Below are positions 44,409 through 52,352 of a DNA stretch of 61,539 nt, piece after piece; the first letter of the stretch is position 1; the number at the start of each line of letters is the position of its first letter. The translations under genes were made by a program, and so were the position numbers. The notes beneath the pieces were generated by a model. The model was not told the DNA's origin. It searched no databases and saw only the letters and a program-made list of their open reading frames with translations. The stretch lies in NCBI GenBank assembly GCA_020444075.1, contig JAHLLR010000028.1, forward strand, positions 1 through 61,539, read 5' to 3'. The DNA is from Deltaproteobacteria bacterium. Its GTDB lineage: Bacteria; Desulfobacterota; Desulfobacteria; Desulfobacterales; Desulfosarcinaceae.

Positions 44409-45707
44409 TCATCCCGCCATCTGCATCGGCAGGATCATGACAATCATCGGGAACAGGGTGATCAGGATCACGGCCAGAAAAATCAGCAGGAAAAATGGAA
44501 CCGCGGCCATGGCGACGGTTTCCAGCCGCTCTCCGGTCAACCCCTGGATGACGAACAGATTGAAACCCACCGGCGGGGTGATCTGTCCGACCTCGATGAC
44601 GAGCGTCAGGAAGATTCCGAACCATACCGGGTTGAACCCCGCCTGAACCACGAGGGGAAGGGTGATCGGCAGGGTCATGACGATCATCGAGATGCCGTCG
44701 AGAAAAAAACCCAGAAACATGTAGAACAGGGTCAGAATGGCGATCAGCATGTAGGGGCTCAAGCCCAGGGACCCGATGAACGCCGCCACCTGAGCCGGCA
44801 GCTTGAGATAGCCCATGGCCACGGCCAGAAAACTCGCCCCGGCAATGATGAAGCAGATCATGGCCGAGGTTTTGATGGTTCCCTTCATGGCCTCGAACAG
44901 GTTCGACCACTTCAGGTCTCCCAGCAGCGCCGCCGCGATCACAGAACCGACGGCGCCGACGGCAGCCGCCTCGGATGGGGTGGCCAGGCCGGAATAGATC
45001 GAGCCCAAGATAAACAGGATCAAGGTCGACACCGGCAGCAGTTTGACCACCGCCCGAAACTTGGCCTTGATATCGAATTTTTCTCTTTTGACCGGGGCCA
45101 GGGTCGGGTTCAGCAGGACCCGGACGATGACGTAGCTCATGCAAAGCCCGGCGACCATCAACCCCGGAATCACGCCGGCCATAAACAGCTGGCCGATGGA
45201 CTCTTCGGCCAGCACCCCGTAAATGATCAGCACGATGCTGGGGGGGATGAGCAGCCCCAGGGTGCCGGCCCCGGCCAGGGAGCCGTGGCTGAGTTGTTTG
45301 TCGTAACCATCTTCTTTCAACTGGTGCAGGGTGATTTTACCGATCGTGGCCGCCGTGGCCGGGGACGAACCCGATACGGCCGCAAAAATCGCCGAGCCGA
45401 GGATGTTGATATGCAGCAGGCGGCCGGGAATGATCTGAACAAACGGTCGCAGCCCCTCGAAAAGAAGATCGGACATCCTCGTGCGCAGGATCATCTCTCC
45501 GAGAAAAATGAACATCGGCAGGGCTGCCAGGGACCAGCTGTTCAAGCTGTTCCACATGGCCTGCGCCCAGATCTTGGCCACCGGCATGCTGGTCAAAAGC
45601 TGCATCGATATGCCGGCGGTGGCCATCAGCGACATGGCGATCCACACACCGGACCCCAACAGCCCGAAAAGCAATACAATTACCGTAACAAGCGTGACGT
45701 TCATCAA
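44409..45707 (-). CDS. dctM: TRAP transporter large permease (DctM)
   Basis: 432-residue, about twelve-helix membrane protein. Typical DctM segments are LSHGSLAGAGTLGLLIPPSIVLIIYGVLAEESIGQLFMAG and SGLATPSEAAAVGAVGSV. It couples solute uptake to a Na+ or H+ gradient. The start overlaps the end of dctQ. Substrate specificity lies mostly in DctP. Confidence 0.93.
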   Translation of the reverse strand: MMNVTLVTVIVLLFGLLGSGVWIAMSLMATAGISMQLLTSMPVAKIWAQAMWNSLNSWSLAALPMFIFLGEMILRTRMSDLLFEGLRPFVQIIPGRLLHINILGSAIFAAVSGSSPATAATIGKITLHQLKEDGYDKQLSHGSLAGAGTLGLLIPPSIVLIIYGVLAEESIGQLFMAGVIPGLMVAGLCMSYVIVRVLLNPTLAPVKREKFDIKAKFRAVVKLLPVSTLILFILGSIYSGLATPSEAAAVGAVGSVIAAALLGDLKWSNLFEAMKGTIKTSAMICFIIAGASFLAVAMGYLKLPAQVAAFIGSLGLSPYMLIAILTLFYMFLGFFLDGISMIVMTLPITLPLVVQAGFNPVWFGIFLTLVIEVGQITPPVGFNLFVIQGLTGERLETVAMAAVPFFLLIFLAVILITLFPMIVMILPMQMAG

Positions 45708-46273
45708 TTCTTCCCGGCGTCGTGGGTGATTTTGAATTGTTGGAGTCCCCCGACGATCAGGGCGGTGAGACGGCCGAAGATCTGGAGGGTCAGCAGGACC
45801 ATTCCGACAAGGACGATGGCCTGAGGGATATACAGGGGGGTCTCGGCCGGCGTGTAGGCCGTGAGATTGCGGGCTTTGGATGTCAGGACCAGGTCAAAAA
45901 TGAAAACGCACGACAGTCCGGACAAAACCATCGCAAAAATCATGCAGCCGGCCTCCAGCACGAAGGCGCTCATGGTCCCCAGCCGTTCTCGCAGGAACGT
46001 GATGCGGATATGGGCATCCTCCCTGAAAGAAAATCCCATTCCCAGATAAATCATGGCCGCCAGGGCGTATCCCGAATACTCGCCGGAAACCTCGGTTGAG
46101 GATCCCAAAAAATTTCTCAGAATCACCTCGGCCAGGATCAACAGGACCATCCCGGAAAAAATAAGGGCCGACAGGATGGCACCGACATCGGAAAGCCGGT
46201 TGATCGGGTTCACCAGAACCGCAAAAAGCGGATGTTTTCCCTTTTCGGGTGACGCGTTCATGGCAGTATCCAT
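45704..46273 (-). CDS. dctQ: TRAP transporter small permease (DctQ)
   Basis: 189 residues with four membrane helices. ILAEVILRNFLGSSTEVSGEYSGYALAAMIYLG is the usual DctQ core. A start at 46261 is also possible. It lies between dctP and dctM and forms the membrane complex with DctM. Confidence 0.9.
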   Translation of the reverse strand: MDTAMNASPEKGKHPLFAVLVNPINRLSDVGAILSALIFSGMVLLILAEVILRNFLGSSTEVSGEYSGYALAAMIYLGMGFSFREDAHIRITFLRERLGTMSAFVLEAGCMIFAMVLSGLSCVFIFDLVLTSKARNLTAYTPAETPLYIPQAIVLVGMVLLTLQIFGRLTALIVGGLQQFKITHDAGKN

Positions 46274-46402
46274 GGATGGGCGCCTGCAGGTCCCCCTCGT
46301 TCAGGTCAGCGTCGGACATTGGCGGCCGTTTGCGGGGAGCTGAAAACGCACAGATTGTCAGGGGGCCGTAACTCACGGCCCCCGTTGAAAAACCGATCGT
46401 TG

Positions 46403-47404
46403 CTATTTGAGCGTTTTGCGTTCTTTGTCAAACTTGGCCAGAACCGCCTCACCGACCTTGCCCGTCTTTTTCAGCCAGTCGTTAATGACGTCCTGACCGC
46501 TGGCGCGCAGTTTGGCGGCAAGTTCATCGGAGACCTCGGTGGTGATGGTCATGCCGTTGTCGGCGCAGGTCTTCTCATCCTTGACCATGGCTTCCTCGGC
46601 GATCTGCCACTGGCGAATTTCCATTTCCTTGCCGATCTTCACAAAGACCGCCTGCTGTTTGGGGGTCAGGGCATTGAAACTGTCCAGGTTGATATTGATC
46701 ATGTTCAGCGGAATGGCGAAGTTGACGCGGGTGGTGTCGGAAAGCACTTCCCAGAATTTGCCGGCGACCGCGCTCTGGGACGACGTCAGAACCGAGTCGA
46801 TGGTTTTGGTCGCCAGGGCGGGATAAACATCCCCCCAGGACATGACGACGGCGTTGGCCCCGGCCTTTTTAAGGACCTCGGTGCCGTTCTTGTCATAGGT
46901 CCGGATGCGCAGGCCTTGCAGGTCCTCGTATTTTTTGATGGGCCGGTTGGCATGAATCGAGCTGGGCGGCCAGGGTGCCGTATACAGAATCATCTGGTTG
47001 AACTTTTTGGCCTCCGCATCGTATTCCGGCCTAACGATATCCAGGAGGAGTCTGGCCTCCTTGAAATTCTTGATCAGAAAAGGCGAGGTGCTGAGACCGA
47101 AAATCGGCGACGTGCCCACGGCGGCACCCATCAGCACGCTCTGAATCGGTACAATGCCGTCGGCTACGGCCGTGAATCGGTCTTCGTCCTTGAGCCCCAG
47201 GGCCCCGCCTTCGTGAACCGTGAGGACGACTTCTCCAGGCAGCGCCTCGTTGATCCGCTTGGCAAATTCGCGGCAGGTTTCAGCGTGCATATTGGCACCG
47301 CTGTATGTGGTGGCGATGTTCAGTTCCACGACAGCCGCCGCGGGACTTCCGATCAACACCGCGCACAGGACCAGACCGACTGCTACCCACAGTTTTTTCG
47401 ACAT
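46403..47404 (-). CDS. dctP: TRAP transporter solute-binding protein (DctP)
   Basis: 333-residue periplasmic protein with a signal peptide ending near SPAAA. The ATG at 47404 follows AAGGAG; the longer frame to 47440 is unsupported. It contains IKKYEDLQGLRIRTYDKNGTEVLKKAG and PLNMININLDSFNAL, where DctP proteins ligate carboxylate ligands by a conserved Arg (here in LRIRTYD). The ligand is unknown; the operon suggests a lactam, amide or amino-acid-derived acid. Confidence 0.9.
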   Translation of the reverse strand: MSKKLWVAVGLVLCAVLIGSPAAAVVELNIATTYSGANMHAETCREFAKRINEALPGEVVLTVHEGGALGLKDEDRFTAVADGIVPIQSVLMGAAVGTSPIFGLSTSPFLIKNFKEARLLLDIVRPEYDAEAKKFNQMILYTAPWPPSSIHANRPIKKYEDLQGLRIRTYDKNGTEVLKKAGANAVVMSWGDVYPALATKTIDSVLTSSQSAVAGKFWEVLSDTTRVNFAIPLNMININLDSFNALTPKQQAVFVKIGKEMEIRQWQIAEEAMVKDEKTCADNGMTITTEVSDELAAKLRASGQDVINDWLKKTGKVGEAVLAKFDKERKTLK

Positions 47405-47442
47405 GAGAAGACTCCTTTCAGAATTGGTTAAGTTGGGCAAAT

Positions 47443-48216
47443 CTACCCCAGGTCGACCCGGTCATGCAGCGCACTGAATTCCTTACGCACGGACGCCACT
47501 TGATCCATGTCGATTTCCACCGTAATCATACACTCCTTCTCTCCCCCCTGGGCCAGGATGTTTCCCAACGGGTCGACGATCATGCTGTGACCCGCGTAGA
47601 GGGATCCGGCATCGGAGCCGGCGCAGTTGCTCGATATCAGAAAAGCCTGGTTCTCCATGGCGCGTACACGATTAAAAATTACCCAGGGGTCCAGGCGAAC
47701 CGCCGGCCAGGCCGAGACCACCAGGAAAAAAACCGCCCCGCGATCGACCATTTTCCGAAACTGTTCCGGAAACCGCAGATCGTAGCAGGTAGCCAATCCG
47801 GCCTTACCCCACGGCGTGTCGGCCACGACCACCTCCGTGCCGCCGGTGAGCAGATCGCGCTCGCTGGATTGGTAGCCGAACAGATGGATTTTGCGGTAAA
47901 CGGCGGTCACCTTCCCGTGGGGGTCGATCAGCAGGCTGGTATTGAACAGCCCTTTGGTATTCCGCTCGACAAAACTGCCCATCAGAATGTGGCGCCGTAT
48001 CGCCGCGGCTTTGTCCCTGAACGCCTGGACGACCGGCCCGTCAATGGGTTCGGCATCGACCGGGTAACGGTCGAAACGGAAAAAACCGGAGGGCCACATT
48101 TCGGGAAGCAGGATCAGATCGCTCGACGACGCCTGATCCACCAGCGCCAGGGCATGCGCCGTGGCTTCCGTTTTTGAAATCTCCCGTCTTTCCAACTGGA
48201 TACTGGTGATTTTCAT
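47443..48216 (-). CDS. Carbon-nitrogen hydrolase (nitrilase/omega-amidase family)
   Basis: 257-residue amidase of the nitrilase superfamily. The catalytic triad is present: Glu in LLPEMW, Lys in YRKIHLFG and Cys in ATCYDLRFPE. The closest type by motif is the omega-amidase/deaminated-glutathione-amidase group. It is the first gene of the operon with the TRAP transporter, DUF2848 and pxpABC, so it should hydrolyse an amide formed in, or taken up by, this route. Ribosome site AAGGATG. The promoter lies in 48217-48524. Confidence 0.9.
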   Translation of the reverse strand: MKITSIQLERREISKTEATAHALALVDQASSSDLILLPEMWPSGFFRFDRYPVDAEPIDGPVVQAFRDKAAAIRRHILMGSFVERNTKGLFNTSLLIDPHGKVTAVYRKIHLFGYQSSERDLLTGGTEVVVADTPWGKAGLATCYDLRFPEQFRKMVDRGAVFFLVVSAWPAVRLDPWVIFNRVRAMENQAFLISSNCAGSDAGSLYAGHSMIVDPLGNILAQGGEKECMITVEIDMDQVASVRKEFSALHDRVDLG

Positions 48217-48524
48217 AATTTACATCCTTTTGAGGCGTCGGCTGAAGGGTCGTCGGAGAGCCGTTTGTCTTTTTACCACAAGGTTTATCATCAAGCAAAA
48301 TATAGTTCACATTCACCACGGCAACTTGATCGTCACCCTTAATTTTGAGATCGAATTTGACCTTCAGCCGACCAAGATCCGCCGGCAGCCGGCCATCGGT
48401 TTCAAGCGCCTTGACAATACCGGGTTCCTTATTTATTTTCCCGTTGATTTAATTCCCGACGCATCTCTGCCGGGATACCACTCGCCCGGATACAGATCCG
48501 ACCCTTGGGCAAAAGGAGAACGCC
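48217..48524. other. Divergent promoter region between nitrilase operon and moxR
   Basis: 308 bases with no credible gene. It must contain promoters for both directions. The moxR-direction promoter at 48411-48439 can be placed. On the other strand AT-rich sequence at 48290-48310 could host the nitrilase promoter, but no good box pair was found. No clear operator was identified. Confidence 0.55.
48411..48439 (+). promoter_or_regulatory. moxR operon promoter (sigma70-like)
   Basis: TTGACA (48411-48416), a 17-base spacer and TATTTT (48434-48439), about 85 bases before the moxR ATG. The ribosome site is AAAAGGAG. Confidence 0.6.
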
Positions 48525-49505
48525 GTGCCACTGGAAGAACTGAAAGCACAGATCGAAGAAAAGCATCTCGTGGTCAACCGGATCCGGGAAGAGATCGGCA
48601 AGGTCCTGGTGGGTCAGCGGGGCCTCATCGACGGCCTGCTCATGGGGCTGTTCACCCGGGGGCACATTCTCATCGAGGGGGTGCCGGGGCTGGCCAAAAC
48701 CAGCGCGGTCAAAGCCCTGGCCGATACGGTCCGCGCCGACTTCAAACGCATCCAGTTCACCCCCGACCTGCTGCCGGCCGACCTGGTGGGAACGGAAATT
48801 TACCGCCCCAAAACCGGTGACTTCAGCATAAAAAAGGGCCCGCTGTTCAACAACATCATTCTGGCCGACGAAATCAACCGGGCCCCTTCCAAGGTCCAGT
48901 CGGCGCTGTTGGAGGCCATGCAGGAACGCCAGGTCACCATCGGCGAAACCACCTTCCCGCTGGCGGACCCCTTCCTGGTCATGGCCACCCAGAACCCCAT
49001 CGAACAGGAAGGTACCTACCCGCTGCCCGAAGCCCAGGTTGACCGGTTCATGCTCAAGATTCTCATCGACTACCCGGACAAGGTCGAAGAGAAGGAGATC
49101 ATGAAACGGGTCGGCTTCGAGACCCAACAGCCGGTGCAGCCGGTGCTGGATCCTGTGGAAATCCGGGCCATCGGCCAGTTGATCAACAGCGTCTACATGG
49201 ACGAGAAGCTTAAAGATTACATCGTGGACCTGGTGTTTGCCACCCGCAGCCCGGCGGCTTACAATATCGATGTCGCCAACTACATCCAGTTCGGGGCCTC
49301 GCCCCGGGCCACCATCTTCCTGAGCCTGGCCGCCCGGGCCTACGCATTTCTTCAGGGCCGCGCCTATGTGACGCCTCAGGACGTGAAGACCATTGCCCCG
49401 GCCGTGCTGCGTCATCGGATCCTGTTGACCTACGAAGCCGAAGCCGAAGATATCGACACCGACCAGATCATCGGCCGCATCTTCGATTCGGTTGAAGTGC
49501 CGTGA
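48525..49505 (+). CDS. moxR: MoxR-family AAA+ ATPase
   Basis: 326 residues. Walker A is GVPGLAKTS, Walker B is ILADEINRAPSKVQSALLEAMQE, and ATQNPIEQEGTYPLPEAQVDRF is the MoxR family signature. MoxR proteins act as chaperones for VWA-domain partners, which here are the downstream Bat proteins. It opens a seven-gene co-directional operon. Confidence 0.95.
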   Translation: MPLEELKAQIEEKHLVVNRIREEIGKVLVGQRGLIDGLLMGLFTRGHILIEGVPGLAKTSAVKALADTVRADFKRIQFTPDLLPADLVGTEIYRPKTGDFSIKKGPLFNNIILADEINRAPSKVQSALLEAMQERQVTIGETTFPLADPFLVMATQNPIEQEGTYPLPEAQVDRFMLKILIDYPDKVEEKEIMKRVGFETQQPVQPVLDPVEIRAIGQLINSVYMDEKLKDYIVDLVFATRSPAAYNIDVANYIQFGASPRATIFLSLAARAYAFLQGRAYVTPQDVKTIAPAVLRHRILLTYEAEAEDIDTDQIIGRIFDSVEVP

Positions 49506-49506
49506 T

Positions 49507-50397
49507 ATGCTTTCCCCCGACATCATCAAGAAAATAAAGAAAGTCCACATCAAGACCGGCCGCGTAGTCAACACGCTGATGGCCGGGCAATACCGATCGG
49601 TCTTCCGGGGGGCGGGCATCGAGTTCGAGGAAGTCCGCGAGTACTCCCCCGGCGATGAAGTGAAAAGCATCGACTGGAAGGTGTCTGCCCGCATGGGAAA
49701 GCCCTTCATCAAGCGCTACCGCGAGGAACGCGAGCAGGTGGTCATGCTTCTGGTGGACATGAGCGGATCGGGCCGCTTCGGCACCACGCAAAGCATCAAG
49801 CGGGAAACGGCCGCGGAAATCGCCGCCATCCTGGCCTTCAACGCCATCCGCAACAACGACAAGGCCGGTGCCATTTTGTTCACCGATCAGGTGGAGCGCT
49901 ACATCCCACCCAAAAAAGGATCGGCCCACGTGTGGCGGCTTATCCGAGAAATCTTCACATTCCAGCCCGAGCACACCGGAACCGATATCGTCGCGGCCGT
50001 GGATTTTCTGGCCCGGGTGTGCCGCAAACGAACGGTGTCCTTCCTGATCTCCGATTTTCTGACTGAAGATTTCGGCCGGAACACCGCCTTGCGGATCAAG
50101 TCGGCCTCCAGAAAGCACGAACTGATCAGCGTGTTGGTCACCGATCCGGGTGAATTTCGATTGCCCGACGGCGGCATCATCGCCTTTCGGGATCTTGAAA
50201 CCGGGGCCGTGCGTTATCTGGACGCCTCTGACCGGACCACCCGCGGGCGCTACCAGGCCAGCCGGCATGCGGTTCACGAGCAGATTGTGCAAACGCACAA
50301 GGCCATGGACATGGACTGCATCGAAATGCCCACCGACGGCGATGCGGCCGATGCCCTGGTAGGCTATTTCAGGTACCGGGAGCGGCGGCGGCGATGA
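49507..50397 (+). CDS. DUF58 VWA-like protein
   Basis: 296 residues. GIEFEEVREYSPGDEVKSIDWK is the DUF58 hallmark and VMLLVDMSGSGRFG resembles a VWA MIDAS region. The ATG at 49507 follows moxR by one base. DUF58 proteins usually sit next to MoxR and act with it. The stop overlaps the next start (ATGA). Confidence 0.92.
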   Translation: MLSPDIIKKIKKVHIKTGRVVNTLMAGQYRSVFRGAGIEFEEVREYSPGDEVKSIDWKVSARMGKPFIKRYREEREQVVMLLVDMSGSGRFGTTQSIKRETAAEIAAILAFNAIRNNDKAGAILFTDQVERYIPPKKGSAHVWRLIREIFTFQPEHTGTDIVAAVDFLARVCRKRTVSFLISDFLTEDFGRNTALRIKSASRKHELISVLVTDPGEFRLPDGGIIAFRDLETGAVRYLDASDRTTRGRYQASRHAVHEQIVQTHKAMDMDCIEMPTDGDAADALVGYFRYRERRRR

Positions 50398-51218
50398 GGA
50401 TAGAATTCACGACAATGGTTTTGGACAGCGTTATCGGTCGTCGCGGTATTTTTAATACAGCGTCCTCCCTCTGGCCGCGCCAAAACCATTGTCGTAAATT
50501 CTATATCGTCGGGATTGTTTTCCTTTTGTTGGCGGTCTTCCAGGTGGCGGGGGTAATGGGCGAGGAAAAAGCGGCCCCTGCCGACCCGCTGACAGCGACC
50601 GGATCGGCCCCACCAAATACCCCGGCACCCATGACCGACATCCACGACATCCTGCCGCCGGTATCGGTGGGCATCGATGCCCCCTGGCTGGTCCCCGTGC
50701 TGCTGGCCCTGGCCGCGGCGGCGATTCTGGCGGCCGGCTGGTGGTTCTGGAAAAAACGCAAAAAGGATCGGACCATCGAAACCATCGTTCCCGACCTGCC
50801 CCCGGAAATGACGGCCATGCAGGCCCTTGAGGAGATTTCCGATGTCCGACGGCTGGACGGTAAAACCTTCTATTTCCGCCTTTCAGCCATTCTGCGGCAC
50901 TATGTTTTCGGACGTTTCGCCGTGGGCGCCCCGGAGATGACCACCGAAGAGTTCATGCCCTGCATCAATCGGCTGCCTATTGACAACGACCTGGCCCAAC
51001 GTCTGAGAGGCCTGTGCCGAAGCATGGATCCGGTGAAATTCGGCAGTGAAACGGTGGTGGAAAAACAGATGGAATCGGATCTGTTTTTTGCCCGTGAGTT
51101 TGTGCGCAAGACTACGCAACCGGCTAATATTGAAGATGAAAAAGATCAGGATAAACAAAGTGAGATCATTCCCATGTTTGAGAAAAATTCCAAAAAACAA
51201 ATCGCAAATCCCAAATAA
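50394..51218 (+). CDS. DUF4381-type membrane protein with repeat-derived N-terminus
   Basis: 274 residues with a membrane helix (about 37-54, FYIVGIVFLLLAVFQVAG), a Pro-rich stretch, a second helix (about 100-117) and a helical cytoplasmic tail. DUF4381 partners of Bat operons have the same layout. The first 37 or so codons are encoded by a 105-bp inverted repeat (50400-50504), so the native protein may start later. The last residues (NSKKQIANPK) come from an A-rich repeat. No catalytic function is known. Confidence 0.75.
   Translation: MRIEFTTMVLDSVIGRRGIFNTASSLWPRQNHCRKFYIVGIVFLLLAVFQVAGVMGEEKAAPADPLTATGSAPPNTPAPMTDIHDILPPVSVGIDAPWLVPVLLALAAAAILAAGWWFWKKRKKDRTIETIVPDLPPEMTAMQALEEISDVRRLDGKTFYFRLSAILRHYVFGRFAVGAPEMTTEEFMPCINRLPIDNDLAQRLRGLCRSMDPVKFGSETVVEKQMESDLFFAREFVRKTTQPANIEDEKDQDKQSEIIPMFEKNSKKQIANPK
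50400..50504. repeat. 105-bp inverted repeat inside the start of the DUF4381 gene
   Basis: Arms 50400-50424 and 50480-50504 are complementary at 24 of 25 positions (outer ends ATAGAATT and AATTCTAT). The 55-base centre is not paired. The element keeps the reading frame open and adds coding sequence at the N-terminus. No target duplication was found by eye. It resembles a small MITE. Confidence 0.7.
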
Positions 51219-51335
51219 TTTCCAATAACCAATATCCCAACGGAAAACACGATCATTGCATGCACTTGTTTGGAATTTGAGTTTTGGTTTTTGTGATTTA
51301 TTTGTTATTTGGATATTTATTACTGTGATTTAATA
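51182..51335. repeat. A/T-strand-biased repeat tract between DUF4381 and batA
   Basis: The left half is A- and C-rich (words like CAAATCCCAAATAA); the right half is T- and G-rich (words like TTATTTGTTATTTGG), around a TGCATGCA centre near 51257-51264. It contrasts strongly with the GC-rich neighbours and runs into the 3' end of the DUF4381 gene. Beyond this, no gene or promoter was assigned. Confidence 0.5.
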
Positions 51336-51340
51336 AACTT

Positions 51341-52339
51341 ATGTTCCGTTTTGCATCCCCCTATTTTCTCTTTCTCCTGCTGATCGTGCCGGCCATGGTC
51401 TGGTATCGCTACCGGCGGCACCGGACCCCGACCATGGCCAGCAGCGCCCTGTTTCCCGCAACGGGCATCCCGGCATCGGCGGCCCTGCGGATGCGCCGGC
51501 TGGTTCCGGCCATCAAATACGCGGTGCTTTGCCTGATGGTGATGGCCCTGGCCCGCCCCCAGTGGGGCACCGAGCGCACTGAAGTGCTCACCAAAGGCAT
51601 CAACATCATACTGGCCCTGGACCTTTCCGAAAGCATGGCCGCCCTTGATTTCAAGGAAAAGGGACGCGTCGTCAACCGGCTGGAGGCGGTAAAAGGGGTG
51701 GTGCAGGAATTCGTTTCCAAACGCAACGGCGACCGCATCGGCATGGTGGTTTTCGGCACCCACGCCTACACGCAGCTGCCCCTGACCCGGGATTACAACA
51801 CCATGGTCAGCATCCTGGACCGTCTGGAAATCGGTGCCGCGGGCAAAAGCACGGCCATTGGCGATGCCATCGGCATCTCTTTGAAACGTCTGGCCGACAT
51901 TGAGAGCAAGTCCAATATCATTATCCTGCTCACGGATGGCCAAAGCAATGCCGGCGAACTTTCGCCGGACACCGCCGGTGAAATCGCCGTCCAAAAAGGA
52001 GTCAAGATCTACACCATCGGTGTGGGCACCCGGGGCAAGGCACCCTATCTGGTCAAAGACCCCCTGTTCGGCGAGCGCTATGTGTACCAGCAGGTGAATA
52101 TCGACGAAGACACCCTGCGGGCCATTGCCGACAAAACCGGGGGGCTTTATTTCCGGGCCGAAAATTTAGAGGGGCTGCAACAGATCTATGACACCATCAA
52201 TGCCATGGAGACCACCGATGTCAAGGTGAACCTGTTTGCCGAATACAACGAGATTTACCCCTGGCTGTTGATCCCGGCACTGGTAATGCTGCCCCTTTAC
52301 GTAACCTTGCGCAACACGAGATATCTGATCATTCCATGA
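51341..52339 (+). CDS. batA: BatA-like VWA-domain membrane protein
   Basis: 332 residues. An N-terminal membrane segment and a second helix are followed by a VWA domain with MIDAS DLSESMAA and LLTDGQSNAG, and a C-terminal helix. Bat proteins were named for aerotolerance in Bacteroides, but function is poorly known. It probably works as a membrane complex with MoxR and BatB. Confidence 0.88.
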   Translation: MFRFASPYFLFLLLIVPAMVWYRYRRHRTPTMASSALFPATGIPASAALRMRRLVPAIKYAVLCLMVMALARPQWGTERTEVLTKGINIILALDLSESMAALDFKEKGRVVNRLEAVKGVVQEFVSKRNGDRIGMVVFGTHAYTQLPLTRDYNTMVSILDRLEIGAAGKSTAIGDAIGISLKRLADIESKSNIIILLTDGQSNAGELSPDTAGEIAVQKGVKIYTIGVGTRGKAPYLVKDPLFGERYVYQQVNIDEDTLRAIADKTGGLYFRAENLEGLQQIYDTINAMETTDVKVNLFAEYNEIYPWLLIPALVMLPLYVTLRNTRYLIIP

Positions 52340-52352
52340 TATTTTTGAGGCC

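Noticed and set aside
46319-47431. 370-codon plus-strand frame over dctP
   Set aside because: dctP on the minus strand has a signal peptide and family motifs; this frame does not.
48429-49712. 427-codon minus-strand frame over moxR
   Set aside because: MoxR motifs are on the plus strand; the opposite frame is a GC-rich shadow.
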